From Flavobacteriales bacterium UBA4011 (GTDB taxonomy: Bacteria > Bacteroidota > Bacteroidia > Flavobacteriales_D > Crocinitomicaceae), in the NCBI GenBank assembly GCA_002384725.1, contig DGBF01000012.1, forward strand, positions 1-16,095: a stretch of 16,095 nt of DNA, given 5' to 3'. A program made the translations under genes and the position numbers. This document shows, in pieces, positions 1-8,851 of this stretch. Position 1 is the stretch's first letter. Every line of letters starts with the position of its first letter. The notes beneath the pieces were generated by a model. It worked only from the letters and a program-made list of their open reading frames with translations. It made no database searches and was not told where the DNA came from.

Positions 1-1038
1 TATTGTAGAGCAAAAACGATCTGTATTACAGGAAGTAATGGCAAGACAACAACGACCATGTTGACTCACCATATTTTAAAAAAAGCGGGTATCAAAGTCG
101 GCTTGGCTGGAAATGTTGGATACAGTTTTGCCAAACAAGTAGCACAAGAAGATTTTGATTGGATCGTCATTGAATTGAGCTCATTTCAACTAGAGGAAAT
201 GTACGATTTCAAAGCAGATATCTCCATACTATTGAATATTACTCCAGATCATTTAGACCGCTACGATTACGACATGCAGAAATATATGGACGCTAAGTTT
301 CGCATACTTCAAAACCAAACAGAGAAAGACTGGTTCATCTACAATTTCGATGATCCGATTATAAAAGCAGAAATAGAAAAACGCAAACCCAATACCCAAA
401 TGGCACCTTTCTCGCTCAAAGATGAGCAGAGTGTTGGTGGATATTTGGCTCAAGAACAGCTTATTATCAACATCCATAAACAATTTACTATGTCAATCCA
501 CGATTTAGCCCTAAAAGGCAAACACAACACCCAGAACTCTCTGGCGTCAGGTATCGCTGCGAGAGTATTAGAAATCAGAAACGAATCGATTCGTGAGAGT
601 CTAACTGATTTCGTAAACGTCGAACACAGAATGGAATTCATTGCAAAAGTGCACGGAATCGAATTCATCAACGACTCGAAAGCAACCAACATAAACAGTA
701 CTTGGTATGCTCTGGAATCGATGAATAAACCAACGGTTTGGATCGTTGGAGGTGTGGACAAAGGCAATGATTATTCTGAACTGGCTGAACTAGTTCAAGA
801 TAAAGTCAAAGCAATTATTTGTCTAGGTAAAGAAAACAAGAAAATCATCAAAGCTTTCAAAGGCATAGTTGAAACTATCGTTGAAACTGAATCTGCTATG
901 GAAGCTGTTGCTTATGCATACCGATTGGCGCAAAAGGAAGAAACAGTTTTACTTTCTCCAGCATGTGCAAGTTTTGACCTTTTTGAGAACTACGAGGACC
1001 GAGGAAATCAGTTCAAAAAAGCAGTAAGATCGTTGTAA
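1..1038 (+). CDS. murD: UDP-N-acetylmuramoylalanine–D-glutamate ligase, 5' end missing
   Basis: MurD is a cytoplasmic ATP-dependent ligase that adds D-glutamate to UDP-MurNAc-L-Ala. The frame is open from base 1, so the gene starts before the window; the ATG at 58 is internal because the ATP P-loop GSNGKTTTT is encoded just before it (bases 31–57). About 345 residues are visible, so roughly the N-terminal 100 residues (UDP-binding domain) are missing compared with the usual ~440–450. Other family marks in order: ELSSFQLE (Mg-binding glutamate region), NITPDHLDRY, the lysine in DAKFRI (bases 295–297) at the position of the carbamylated lysine, NDSKATN in the third-domain ATP contact, and SPACASFDLFENYEDRG near the C-terminus, which binds the D-Glu part of the substrate. 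One base separates its TAA from the next ORF. Identification is firm. Confidence 0.97.
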   Translation, partial: YCRAKTICITGSNGKTTTTMLTHHILKKAGIKVGLAGNVGYSFAKQVAQEDFDWIVIELSSFQLEEMYDFKADISILLNITPDHLDRYDYDMQKYMDAKFRILQNQTEKDWFIYNFDDPIIKAEIEKRKPNTQMAPFSLKDEQSVGGYLAQEQLIINIHKQFTMSIHDLALKGKHNTQNSLASGIAARVLEIRNESIRESLTDFVNVEHRMEFIAKVHGIEFINDSKATNINSTWYALESMNKPTVWIVGGVDKGNDYSELAELVQDKVKAIICLGKENKKIIKAFKGIVETIVETESAMEAVAYAYRLAQKEETVLLSPACASFDLFENYEDRGNQFKKAVRSL

Positions 1039-1039
1039 G

Positions 1040-1441
1040 ATGACTGCGCGCAACGAACTCCATATCAATTCGGCACTTCAGCTCCTTCAAGCGCGAAAAG
1101 ATGCCCTTGATCGGATTAATCGTGCACCAATGCGAGCGCATGGAAAAGGTCTCGGAAAGGATGTTTTTACTTGGTTCGATTATCAGGTCGATGACTTGGT
1201 GAATACCATTCTCTCTTTCCCATATCCAGTGCATTGGATTACGGAAAAAGGCGAAGTGAAAGAAGTTTTGAAGCACACAAAAGGTACAGTCGAAAAAATA
1301 AAAACAATTGCGATTTACGAATCGCCGCGCTTTGAACTTTCTCAAGAACATGCAGAACTTATCACCAATTGCATTTCAACCGATTCAATAGAAGGCGCAA
1401 TAATGATGAAATCCGTTAAACAAGAAAAAGTGTTATACTGA
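1040..1441 (+). CDS. Hypothetical protein of 133 residues, inserted between murD and ftsW
   Basis: I do not recognise this protein. Its ATG follows the murD stop by one base, so it is probably translated from the same transcript. It has no signal peptide or membrane segment and looks soluble and mixed alpha/beta. It begins with a helical, basic stretch (about residues 8–40, LQLLQARKDALDRINRAP), then an aromatic-rich part with FTWFDYQVDD (43–52) and FPYPVHWIT (60–68), and ends in a polar region. No catalytic motif or metal-ligand pattern stands out. The position is odd, because murD and ftsW are normally adjacent in Bacteroidota dcw clusters, and the 76 bases after it are the only sizeable gap before ftsZ. 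It is uninterrupted over 133 codons and in operon phase, so I take it as a real gene, but its function is unknown and it could be a lineage-specific or decaying insertion. Confidence 0.6.
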   Translation: MTARNELHINSALQLLQARKDALDRINRAPMRAHGKGLGKDVFTWFDYQVDDLVNTILSFPYPVHWITEKGEVKEVLKHTKGTVEKIKTIAIYESPRFELSQEHAELITNCISTDSIEGAIMMKSVKQEKVLY

Positions 1442-1517
1442 TCACTGGAGATATGGCCGATTGGCAAGCAAACTAACAATACATCGAAGAGTTTATTGAC
1501 TCCTTCAAAAAATAAAA

Positions 1518-2663
1518 ATGAACAAGTATTTAGACTATTTAAAAGGCGATCGAGTCATTTGGATCATCACGTTATTGATGTTGGCTTTTTCGTTGGTGAG
1601 TGTCTACAGTTTTGTGCCTATTTTGGTCAAAATTGAAGGCGGCACACCCTTTAAATATTTGTTTAAACACTTTGTCTATGTCCTCATCGGATTAGGCTTA
1701 ATGCTGTGGGTACATCGAAAGGATCCCAAGTATTTTTCAATGCTTTCGAAACTAGCTTTTTACTTAGCCGTCGGACTCCTCCTTTTCACCTTCTTTTTTG
1801 GAGCGAAGGTGAATGGTGCTGGTCGCTGGGTTAGCATTCCTTTTGTAGGATTAACGTTTCAATCATCCGATTTCGCCAAGCTTGCCATCATCGTTTATTT
1901 ATCGCGGTTGATGGTCAAGAAAAGCAAGTTAATGAACGACTGGAAAAAGGGGTTTTGGCCAATAATGTTGCCGATATTTATCATATGTGGATTGATAGTA
2001 AAGGATAATTTTTCGACAGCAGCCATACTTTTTTCTATTTGTTTAGTCATGCTTTTTTTAGGCAAAGTACCCTTCGGAAAAATTGCAATAATACTTGGTA
2101 GTGGCGCCATTTTTGTCGCCTGCTTAGTCGGGTTGCAGAAAGCCGTACCAGAAATAAACTTACTTCCTCGACTTGAAACTTGGGAAAACCGAATTCTCAA
2201 TCGAATGGACGATGAGAAGAACGTTGCTGCAAATGCTCAGGCATTGAACGCTAAACTCGGAATTTACAACGGAGGCTTGATGGGACAAGGCGTTGGCGAC
2301 GGCAAACTCAAAGAGTACATTCCCGAAGCATACGCCGATTTTTACTACGCTAGTTTTGTGGAGGAATTTGGAATAATCTCAGCTGTTTTTCTTATCTTAT
2401 TGTACCTCATATTGCTGTTCCGAATTATAAAAATTGCCTTGCGCTCTGACAAACTATTTGAAACATACCTGTGCATCGGTATTGGGATATTGTTGCTCAG
2501 TCAAGCATCAGTAAACATGCTCGTCTGCACTGGCATATTTCCCGTCACAGGTCAAAATATGCCATTACTGGCCATGGGTGGATCCGCATTGATTATGACG
2601 TGTTTGAGCATAGGAATTATTCAAAGTATAGCTTACAGACAAATGAAAACAACGAACGAATGA
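1518..2663 (+). CDS. ftsW: Cell-division SEDS peptidoglycan glycosyltransferase FtsW
   Basis: FtsW polymerises lipid II into septal glycan strands in the inner membrane, working with a class B penicillin-binding protein. The 381-residue protein has about ten hydrophobic segments, beginning at residues 13–34. SEDS marks are NGAGRWVSIPF (99–109) followed by FQSSDFAKLA (114–123), the DNFSTA motif (163–168, the Bacteroidota counterpart of the usual PDLGTA), the long periplasmic loop with GGLMGQGVGDGKLKEYIPEA (252–271), the aspartate in YADF (D274) matching the catalytic SEDS aspartate, VEEFG (281–285), and the C-terminal TGQNMPLLAMGGSALI (344–359). It lies between the unknown ORF and murG, whose ATG overlaps its stop codon. 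FtsW is preferred to the elongation paralogue RodA because of the divisome neighbours. The ATG at 1518 gives a normal short cytoplasmic N-terminus. Confidence 0.95.
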   Translation: MNKYLDYLKGDRVIWIITLLMLAFSLVSVYSFVPILVKIEGGTPFKYLFKHFVYVLIGLGLMLWVHRKDPKYFSMLSKLAFYLAVGLLLFTFFFGAKVNGAGRWVSIPFVGLTFQSSDFAKLAIIVYLSRLMVKKSKLMNDWKKGFWPIMLPIFIICGLIVKDNFSTAAILFSICLVMLFLGKVPFGKIAIILGSGAIFVACLVGLQKAVPEINLLPRLETWENRILNRMDDEKNVAANAQALNAKLGIYNGGLMGQGVGDGKLKEYIPEAYADFYYASFVEEFGIISAVFLILLYLILLFRIIKIALRSDKLFETYLCIGIGILLLSQASVNMLVCTGIFPVTGQNMPLLAMGGSALIMTCLSIGIIQSIAYRQMKTTNE

Positions 2664-3763
2664 AGTTAGAACGCGTTATCATATCAGGTGGTGGAACGGG
2701 TGGACACATCTTTCCTGCCGTTGCTATTGCGGACGAAATCAAGAAAAGAAATCCGGAAGTAGACATCTTTTTTATTGGCGCCAAAGGAAAAATGGAAATG
2801 GAAAAAGTTCCTGCCGCTGGTTACAAAATTGAAGGTTTAGATATCCGCGGATTTCAACGAAAATTGACTTTGTCCAACTTTGTATTGCCATTTAAAATAA
2901 TTTCAAGCCTTTGTAAAGCTCGTGGCATTATCAAAAAGTTCAAGCCGCAAGTTGTGATTGGTGTGGGCGGATATGCTTCAGGTCCAACGCTGCAAATGGC
3001 CAACTTATTGAATATTCCCACTTTGTTGCAAGAACAAAATTCCTACCCAGGCAAAACCAATCGTATTCTAGCCAAAAAAGCACATGCTATTTGCGTTGCC
3101 TACGAAAATTTGGAAACCGTTTTTGAAAAAGAAAAGATTCACTTTACAGGTAATCCTGTTCGATTATCTGCTATTCCAACTTCTAAAGAACAGACGGAAG
3201 CAAGGCGAAAAATGGGTCTGAATCCAGATAAACCAACTGTACTCATCATTGGTGGAAGCCTTGGCGCAAGAACATTGAATCAATCGGTTATGGCCCACGT
3301 AAAAACCATTGTAGAATCTGAAGTACAAATCGTATGGCAATGCGGTAAATTCTATTTGGATAAAATCACGGAAGAATTAAAAGATTCCAAACCGGAAAAC
3401 CTGCATTTTAGCGCCTTTATTCAAGACATGGCAACGGCGTATCAAGCGAGTGATGTTATAATTTCGCGCGCCGGGGCCCTTTCTGTTTCTGAGTTATGCT
3501 TGGTAGGAAAACCTTCGATACTCGTCCCTTCACCCAATGTGGCTGAAGACCACCAAACAAAAAACGCGATGGCCCTTGTCAAAAACGACGCAGCTATTTT
3601 GATAAAAGATCACGAAGCAGAACTAATGTTGATCCCTACGGCTTTGGAATTATATCGAAACAAGACGAAAAGCGCATCTTTAAGTGAAAATATACTGAAA
3701 ATGGGGAAACCCCGCGCAGCACAGGACATTGTTGACGTAATTGAATCTGTTGCACAGAAATGA
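2660..3763 (+). CDS. murG: UDP-GlcNAc:lipid I N-acetylglucosaminyltransferase MurG
   Basis: MurG is a peripheral membrane GT-B enzyme that adds GlcNAc to lipid I to make lipid II on the cytoplasmic face. I start it at the ATG at 2660 (367 residues), overlapping the ftsW stop as ATGA, because the glycine loop SGGGTGGHIFPA (9–20) should follow within about ten residues; a longer upstream frame only overlaps ftsW. The second glycine loop is GVGGYASGP (101–109). The linker holds TGNPVR (163–168), and the C-terminal domain starts with IIGGSLGARTLNQ (196–208). The nucleotide-sugar site is SRAGALSVSELCLVGKP (269–285), followed by EDHQTKNA (296–303). Length and motifs are normal for the family. The product supplies the substrate polymerised by FtsW upstream. 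Translation is probably coupled to ftsW and to murC. Confidence 0.97.
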   Translation: MKLERVIISGGGTGGHIFPAVAIADEIKKRNPEVDIFFIGAKGKMEMEKVPAAGYKIEGLDIRGFQRKLTLSNFVLPFKIISSLCKARGIIKKFKPQVVIGVGGYASGPTLQMANLLNIPTLLQEQNSYPGKTNRILAKKAHAICVAYENLETVFEKEKIHFTGNPVRLSAIPTSKEQTEARRKMGLNPDKPTVLIIGGSLGARTLNQSVMAHVKTIVESEVQIVWQCGKFYLDKITEELKDSKPENLHFSAFIQDMATAYQASDVIISRAGALSVSELCLVGKPSILVPSPNVAEDHQTKNAMALVKNDAAILIKDHEAELMLIPTALELYRNKTKSASLSENILKMGKPRAAQDIVDVIESVAQK

Positions 3764-5142
3764 GACAGCTAGACAACATATTGCTTTCATCGTACAAAAA
3801 GGTCTATTTTTTGGGTATCGGTGGCATTGGTATGTCTGCTCTGGCAAAATATTTTTTAGCGGAAAATTATGAGGTTGGTGGATACGATAAAACCAACACC
3901 AAACTGACCGATCAATTAATCGAAGCGGGTGCTGAAATACATTTTGAAGATTTGGGCGCTGGTGTTCCTGAAAAATTCAAAGACAAGTCAAATACACTGA
4001 TTATCCGAACACCAGCCGTACCAGCCGATTTTGGAGAGTTATTGTATTTTCAAAATGCTGGATATTCGCTCTTCAAACGTTCTGAAATACTCGGTATTTT
4101 AACGCGAAACTACAAAGGACTGGGGATTGCTGGAACGCATGGCAAAACCACAACAAGTACTCTTCTAGCTCATATTCTTAACGAAAGCGAGTTACATTGC
4201 AATGCCTTTCTAGGGGGAATTTCAAGCAATTTCAATACGAACTACATTGGACACCCAGATGCAGAATACACAGTAATCGAAGCCGACGAATTTGATAGAA
4301 GTTTTCTTCAATTGAAACCACACGCAGCTATTGTGACTGCAATGGACGCTGACCATCTGGATATCTACGGAACAGAGGAAAAATTTCAAGAAGGATTTGA
4401 AGAATTTGTTGCCTTGATAGAAACAGATGGTTTGCTGATTTACAAGTATGGCTTACCGCTTGAAAGTGAATGTCCTCAGCTCTCCTATGCCGTCAATAAC
4501 AATGACGCCGATTTTACAATTGAAGATATTCGGTTTGAAAACGAAAAGTTTCTATTCACGGTAATTGGACCGCAGTGGGAATGGGAAAATGTCGAACTCG
4601 GCATCCCTGGAATTCACAATGCAGAAAACGCTTTGTCTTGTATCATTCTTTGTTTGTGGCTCGGTTTGTCCGAAGAAACAATTCGACATGGTCTTTCCAC
4701 TTTCAGAGGAGTGAAACGTCGTTTTGAATACCATATTCGAACCGAAGACTTTGTTTATCTCGACGACTACGCGCACCACCCTACCGAAATCAAATCTTTG
4801 TTGGACTCTATCGATTTAATCTATCCGAATCGGAAAAAAGTGGGTGTATTTCAACCTCATTTGTTCTCTCGTACACGTGACTTTTTTGATGGTTTTGTGG
4901 AGCAATTATCACGTTTGGACGAATGTATACTCATGCCCATTTATCCGGCCAGAGAAAACCCCATTGAAGGAATCACCAGCGAAAAATTACTGGAAAAAAT
5001 CACCTCTCCTAAAAAGATTTTATTGTCTCCCGATGCCATACCAAAGTACGTTTCCAATATGAAGGATTCGATACTTATGACCATCGGAGCCGGTGATATT
5101 GATCGAATAGTTGAACCCATCAAATTGACCAAAAAAGGATGA
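3760..5142 (+). CDS. murC: UDP-N-acetylmuramate–L-alanine ligase MurC
   Basis: MurC catalyses the first amino-acid addition in the peptidoglycan precursor pathway, joining L-Ala to UDP-MurNAc with ATP in the cytoplasm. The 460-residue protein shows the nucleotide-binding GIGGIGMSALA at residues 19–29, the P-loop GTHGKTTT at 125–132, the acidic EADEFDRSF at 174–182, MDADHLDIYG at 195–204, the HNAENAL motif at 286–292 and the strongly conserved DDYAHHPTEI at 335–344, ending in IGAGDID at 442–448. GTHGKT rather than GSNGKT in the P-loop, together with the DDYAHHPTE signature, separates MurC from MurD. Its ATG overlaps the murG stop by four bases (ATGA), and its own stop overlaps the ftsQ start in the same way, which points to translational coupling. 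Confidence 0.97.
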   Translation: MRQLDNILLSSYKKVYFLGIGGIGMSALAKYFLAENYEVGGYDKTNTKLTDQLIEAGAEIHFEDLGAGVPEKFKDKSNTLIIRTPAVPADFGELLYFQNAGYSLFKRSEILGILTRNYKGLGIAGTHGKTTTSTLLAHILNESELHCNAFLGGISSNFNTNYIGHPDAEYTVIEADEFDRSFLQLKPHAAIVTAMDADHLDIYGTEEKFQEGFEEFVALIETDGLLIYKYGLPLESECPQLSYAVNNNDADFTIEDIRFENEKFLFTVIGPQWEWENVELGIPGIHNAENALSCIILCLWLGLSEETIRHGLSTFRGVKRRFEYHIRTEDFVYLDDYAHHPTEIKSLLDSIDLIYPNRKKVGVFQPHLFSRTRDFFDGFVEQLSRLDECILMPIYPARENPIEGITSEKLLEKITSPKKILLSPDAIPKYVSNMKDSILMTIGAGDIDRIVEPIKLTKKG

Positions 5143-5933
5143 AACCTTGGATGAAAATATCACTGATTGGTGTGGGCATTGCGCTCTTCATTCTCTTAGT
5201 TGGCGTGGTGTTCAAGGCGCAAGACGAAACTGTGATGAATCCGCCTAACATTATTGTCCCTCCAAATGGTGAAAATTTATTTATTACAGAAGAAGAATTA
5301 TACCAGAGATTATTGGCCGAAGGAATCTTATTTCCAGGTCAAACTTTCGCACAATTAGACGTTGAATTAATCGAAAAAACAATCACCGAAATGGGCGAAA
5401 TCAAGTCCGTTAAAGTTTTTACATCCATTGGTGCCAATTGGGCCATTGAGGTGGAATTACGTAAACCTATCGCACGAATTTTCAATCAATACAACGAAAG
5501 CTTCTACTTAGATAGCGAAGGTCATACGTTGTCGCCAAGAAATCTACATACGGCTCGAGTTGTTGTTGTCAACGGAGAAATTCCAGACCGATTGAACTCC
5601 CCGCCAGTAGCAGAGCTAATTAACAATGATTCCTTGAAAAGTATTCGGAAACTCGACGATGTATATCGAATAACGAATTATGTTTGTAATGACCCATTTC
5701 TTCTTGCGCAAATCGCACAGATACACTACAACAAACGAGGTGAATTTGTATTGATACCGCAAGTTGGAGACCATTTAATAGTCTTTGGCTCAGCACTTAC
5801 TGAAAAGGAAGTTTCAGAAAAATTTGAAAAGCTCAAGACCTTCTACAAACATGGTTTGCCATATGAAGGGTGGGAAAAATACGACGAAATAAACCTCAAA
5901 TACGAGGGTCAAATAGTTTGTAAGAAAAAATAA
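5139..5933 (+). CDS. ftsQ: Cell-division protein FtsQ (POTRA-domain divisome scaffold)
   Basis: FtsQ is a bitopic inner-membrane protein that links early and late divisome proteins through its periplasmic part. The 264-residue product has a very short cytoplasmic tail, one membrane segment at residues 7–25, then a periplasmic domain. Residues 45–110 read as a POTRA-like fold (EEELYQRLLAEG, then a helix and IKSVKVFTSIGANWAIEVEL). The second, FtsQ-type beta domain follows with VELRKPIARIF (105–115) and SFYLDSEGHTLS (121–132), and ends with GEFVLIPQVGDHLIVFG (201–217) and YDEINLKYEGQIVCKKK (248–264), which is the typical last strand. Sequence conservation in this family is low, so the call rests on architecture plus position between murC and ftsA. 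Its ATG overlaps the murC stop; ftsA starts four bases after its TAA. Confidence 0.92.
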   Translation: MKPWMKISLIGVGIALFILLVGVVFKAQDETVMNPPNIIVPPNGENLFITEEELYQRLLAEGILFPGQTFAQLDVELIEKTITEMGEIKSVKVFTSIGANWAIEVELRKPIARIFNQYNESFYLDSEGHTLSPRNLHTARVVVVNGEIPDRLNSPPVAELINNDSLKSIRKLDDVYRITNYVCNDPFLLAQIAQIHYNKRGEFVLIPQVGDHLIVFGSALTEKEVSEKFEKLKTFYKHGLPYEGWEKYDEINLKYEGQIVCKKK

Positions 5934-5937
5934 GTAT

Positions 5938-7224
5938 ATGTCAAAAGTAGTAATAGGCTTGGATATTGGAACAACGAAGATCGCTTGTTTCGTTGGTCGT
6001 AAAAACGAACACGGTAAGATTGAAATCCTAGCAATGGGATCGAGTGAATCACTTGGGGTTATACGCGGAATCGTAGCCAATATCGAAAAGACAGTACTAT
6101 CGATTCAAGCAGCTGTTGAAGCCGCTCAAGAATCGATGGACGAACGCTACGAAGTCACTCTACACAGCGTAAATGTGGGTATTGCAGGTCAACATATCAA
6201 AAGTTTACAACACAGAGGAATTCATACGAGAAACCAAGTTGTGAATGAAATCAGTCAAATGGACATCGATGCCTTGGTGGAAGACATGTACAAATTGGTT
6301 ATGCAACCAGGTGAAGAAATCATTACGGTAATTCCACAAGAATATATCGTTGACAACGAGCAAGGAATTAAAGACCCTATCGGTCACGCTGGCGTTCGTT
6401 TAGAAGCGAATTTCCATATCATTACTGGAAACGTAGGTGCTGTTTTGAACATCAATAAATGTGTTCAGAAAGCAGGTTTAGAAGTAAAAGACATCATTTT
6501 AGAACCAATCGCGTCAGCAGAATCTGTTCTTTCTGAGGAAGAAAAAGAAGCGGGAGTTGTTTTAGTGGATATAGGTGGCGGAACAACAGACATCGCAATT
6601 TTCCACGATGGAATTATTCGCCACACTGCGGTTATTCCTTTTGGAGGAAACGTGATTACAGACGATATTAAAGAAGGTTGTATGATAATGAAACGTCAAG
6701 CGGAAATGTTGAAACGTAAATTTGGTTCAGCCTTGGCCAGCGAAAGCAGTGAAAACGAAGTAGTTTGTATCCCTGGTTTACGCGGAAAAGAGCCAAAAGA
6801 AATTACGCTTCGTAATTTGGCGAATATCATCCAGAGTCGAATGGAAGAAATCATCGAATTGGTACATTACGAAATTCGCAATTCTGGCTACGAGAAAAAA
6901 CTAATTGGTGGAATTGTAGTTACAGGCGGTGGTGCCGAAATGAAGCACATGACACAATTGTTCGAATATGTAACGGGAATGGATACACGAATTGGATATC
7001 CAACTGAGCACTTAGCGAACAACAACAAAATTGAGAATTTAACGAGTCCAATGTACTCAACGGGTATAGGGCTTGTATTGAAAGGATTCGAAAAAGACGA
7101 AACAACGGAAGCTGTTTCCAAAAAAGAGTCGAATGCCGTTAAAACGCATTCAAAAAAATCAAGAGGATCATTCTTTGACAAAATCATCGCGACGAGTAAA
7201 GAATGGTTTACAGAAGAAGATTAG
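5938..7224 (+). CDS. ftsA: Cell-division protein FtsA (actin-like FtsZ membrane anchor)
   Basis: FtsA is an actin-family ATPase that polymerises on the inner membrane and tethers FtsZ filaments. The 428-residue protein has the phosphate-1 loop GLDIGTTKIACFVG at residues 7–20, the FtsA-specific 1C subdomain at about 82–160, including the conserved VIPQEYIVDNEQGIKDPIG (131–149), the phosphate-2 loop VDIGGGTTDIAIF at 210–222, and the adenosine motif IVVTGGGAEM at 326–335. After a polar linker (about 385–408) it ends in an amphipathic helix, SFFDKIIATSKEWF (411–424), with aromatic residues at intervals as expected for the membrane-targeting sequence. The ATG at 5938 places the phosphate loop at the normal distance from the N-terminus. 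It sits between ftsQ (4 bases) and ftsZ (22 bases), almost certainly in one transcript. Confidence 0.97.
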   Translation: MSKVVIGLDIGTTKIACFVGRKNEHGKIEILAMGSSESLGVIRGIVANIEKTVLSIQAAVEAAQESMDERYEVTLHSVNVGIAGQHIKSLQHRGIHTRNQVVNEISQMDIDALVEDMYKLVMQPGEEIITVIPQEYIVDNEQGIKDPIGHAGVRLEANFHIITGNVGAVLNINKCVQKAGLEVKDIILEPIASAESVLSEEEKEAGVVLVDIGGGTTDIAIFHDGIIRHTAVIPFGGNVITDDIKEGCMIMKRQAEMLKRKFGSALASESSENEVVCIPGLRGKEPKEITLRNLANIIQSRMEEIIELVHYEIRNSGYEKKLIGGIVVTGGGAEMKHMTQLFEYVTGMDTRIGYPTEHLANNNKIENLTSPMYSTGIGLVLKGFEKDETTEAVSKKESNAVKTHSKKSRGSFFDKIIATSKEWFTEED

Positions 7225-7246
7225 AATAAAGCAAAAATTAGAAAAA

Positions 7247-8851
7247 ATGGAATTTGATTTGCCAAAAGACAAGAACGAATCCATCATCAAAGTAATTGGT
7301 GTTGGCGGTGGTGGTAGCAATGCAGTAAACCACATGTATAGACAAGGGATTAAGGGTGTAGACTTTTATGTTTGCAACACTGACCTTCAGGCTTTGGAAG
7401 TTTCTCCTGTGCCGAATAAAATCCAACTTGGGCCATCTTTGACAGAAGGTCGTGGGGCGGGTTCTATTCCGGAAATTGGAAAAAACGCAGCCGTAGAAAA
7501 TATCGACGATATCCGTGAGTTTCTGGGCAACAACACTAAAATGGTTTTTGTTACCGCAGGAATGGGTGGTGGAACGGGAACAGGTGCAGCTCCAGTTATC
7601 GCTTCCATTGCTAAAGAAATGGGTATTTTGACGGTTGGGATTATCACAGTTCCTTTCGGTTTTGAAGGCCGCAAACGACGTCAACAAGCTGAAGAAGGTG
7701 AAGAAGAAATGCGTAAAAATGTAGATACCTTATTGGTCATCAATAACGAAAAATTACGTGAGATCTCTGGAAACTTGACCATTGGAAATGCGTTTTCTCA
7801 AGCGGATGATGTATTGACAACGGCAGCAAAAGGAATTGCAGATGTAATTTCAGTTACTGGAGCAATCAACGTCGATTTTAACGATGTGAACACAGTGATG
7901 AAAGATAGCGGTGTTGCCATTATGGGTAGCGCAGCCGCAGAAGGTGAAAATAGAGCATTGAAAGCAGTACAAAGTGCATTAAATTCGCCTTTGCTGAACG
8001 ACAGCGAAATTGCCGGAGCCAACTACGTTCTATTGAATATCACGTACGGAGCCAAAGAAGTTTTGATGGACGAAATTACAGACATCACGGATTACATTCA
8101 AGACGAAGCAGGTTCTTCAGCTGACATAATTTGGGGTCACGGAATGGACGAAACACTTGGTGATGCATTGAGTGTTACGATCATTGCAACTGGATTCAAA
8201 GCTGGTTCGCCCTTATCGGGTGAAACGGTTGAAAGAACGGTCGTTCGATTAGAAGAAGAACCTAAAAACGAAGTGAAAAGTCCATTGAGTTCTCCTACTC
8301 AAACGGCTTCATTGCCAAGTGATACAGAAAAAGAAGCAGTTCCTTTTTTGAAATCTGACGAAGCTCCAGTGAGCGAAGAAGTAGTTGAAAACAAATTGCC
8401 TTCTGACGCTGACCAAGATGAACCATTCATCAAGGATGAGACGGAAGAACAAGGCGCAATCAATTTTGATTGGGAATTGGATTCAGAACCTCAAATGAAA
8501 AAAGAGGAAGAACAAATTACACGTTACGTTTTGGATGAAGACGAACCAGTTGCAAATACGCAAACAACAGCTCCAGAAGAATCAAATACGACTCTTTCAC
8601 CTGAAGAACAAAAGCGTTTGAACAAAGAACGTATGCAACGTATTCAGGAATATACACTCAAATTGAAAAAGCCAAACGGCATTTCAGAATTTGAGAAAGA
8701 ACCCGCTTATGTTCGTAGAAACGTTCAATTGGACGAAACGAAACAAAGTAGTGAAGAGAAAATCAGTCGTTTTGGTTTAAACGAAGACGAGGATGGCAAA
8801 GGATCTAAATTGAAAGGTGGTAATTCATTTTTACACGATAACGTAGACTAA
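7247..8851 (+). CDS. ftsZ: Cell-division GTPase FtsZ with long acidic linker
   Basis: FtsZ is the tubulin-like GTPase that forms the cytokinetic ring. The start is set at the ATG at 7247 (534 residues); a longer frame from 7133 only overlaps ftsA. The GTP-binding domain shows [15 protein letters not shown] (16–30), NTDLQAL (44–50), the tubulin signature GGGTGTG (107–113), PFGFEG (136–141) and NNEKL (166–170). The T7 synergy loop [15 protein letters not shown] (208–222) carries the aspartates that complete the neighbouring subunit's active site. The core ends near residue 335. A linker of about 145 residues, rich in Glu, Asp, Ser and Thr, follows. Residues 450–497 carry a Bacteroidota-type conserved helix and [11 protein letters not shown], and the protein ends NSFLHDNVD, the terminal peptide expected to bind FtsA. 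The linker contains a repeated RY/RF-x-L-D/N-EDE motif. The final stop overlaps the next ATG. Confidence 0.98.
   Translation: MEFDLPKDKNESIIKVIGVGGGGSNAVNHMYRQGIKGVDFYVCNTDLQALEVSPVPNKIQLGPSLTEGRGAGSIPEIGKNAAVENIDDIREFLGNNTKMVFVTAGMGGGTGTGAAPVIASIAKEMGILTVGIITVPFGFEGRKRRQQAEEGEEEMRKNVDTLLVINNEKLREISGNLTIGNAFSQADDVLTTAAKGIADVISVTGAINVDFNDVNTVMKDSGVAIMGSAAAEGENRALKAVQSALNSPLLNDSEIAGANYVLLNITYGAKEVLMDEITDITDYIQDEAGSSADIIWGHGMDETLGDALSVTIIATGFKAGSPLSGETVERTVVRLEEEPKNEVKSPLSSPTQTASLPSDTEKEAVPFLKSDEAPVSEEVVENKLPSDADQDEPFIKDETEEQGAINFDWELDSEPQMKKEEEQITRYVLDEDEPVANTQTTAPEESNTTLSPEEQKRLNKERMQRIQEYTLKLKKPNGISEFEKEPAYVRRNVQLDETKQSSEEKISRFGLNEDEDGKGSKLKGGNSFLHDNVD

Noticed and set aside
1442..1517. Reading past the stop of the 133-residue ORF stays open in frame into ftsW, and a short ATG-initiated seven-codon frame (from 1453) lies in the gap.
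   Set aside because: The continuation has no recognisable motif and the stretch is too short to distinguish from chance; no promoter with both elements was seen either.
2471..2659. An N-terminal extension of murG reaching back to 2471.
   Set aside because: It overlaps the ftsW transmembrane coding region; the glycine loop needs only the start at 2660.
7133..7246. An upstream extension of ftsZ with an ATG at 7133.
   Set aside because: It lies entirely within the ftsA 3' end and encodes a basic, unconserved sequence; FtsZ proteins start just before the VIGVGGGG loop.
7238..7687. A 149-codon open frame on the - strand opposite the FtsZ GTPase domain.
   Set aside because: It mirrors a highly conserved gene on the other strand, has no family features, promoter or partner, and is best explained as a shadow frame.
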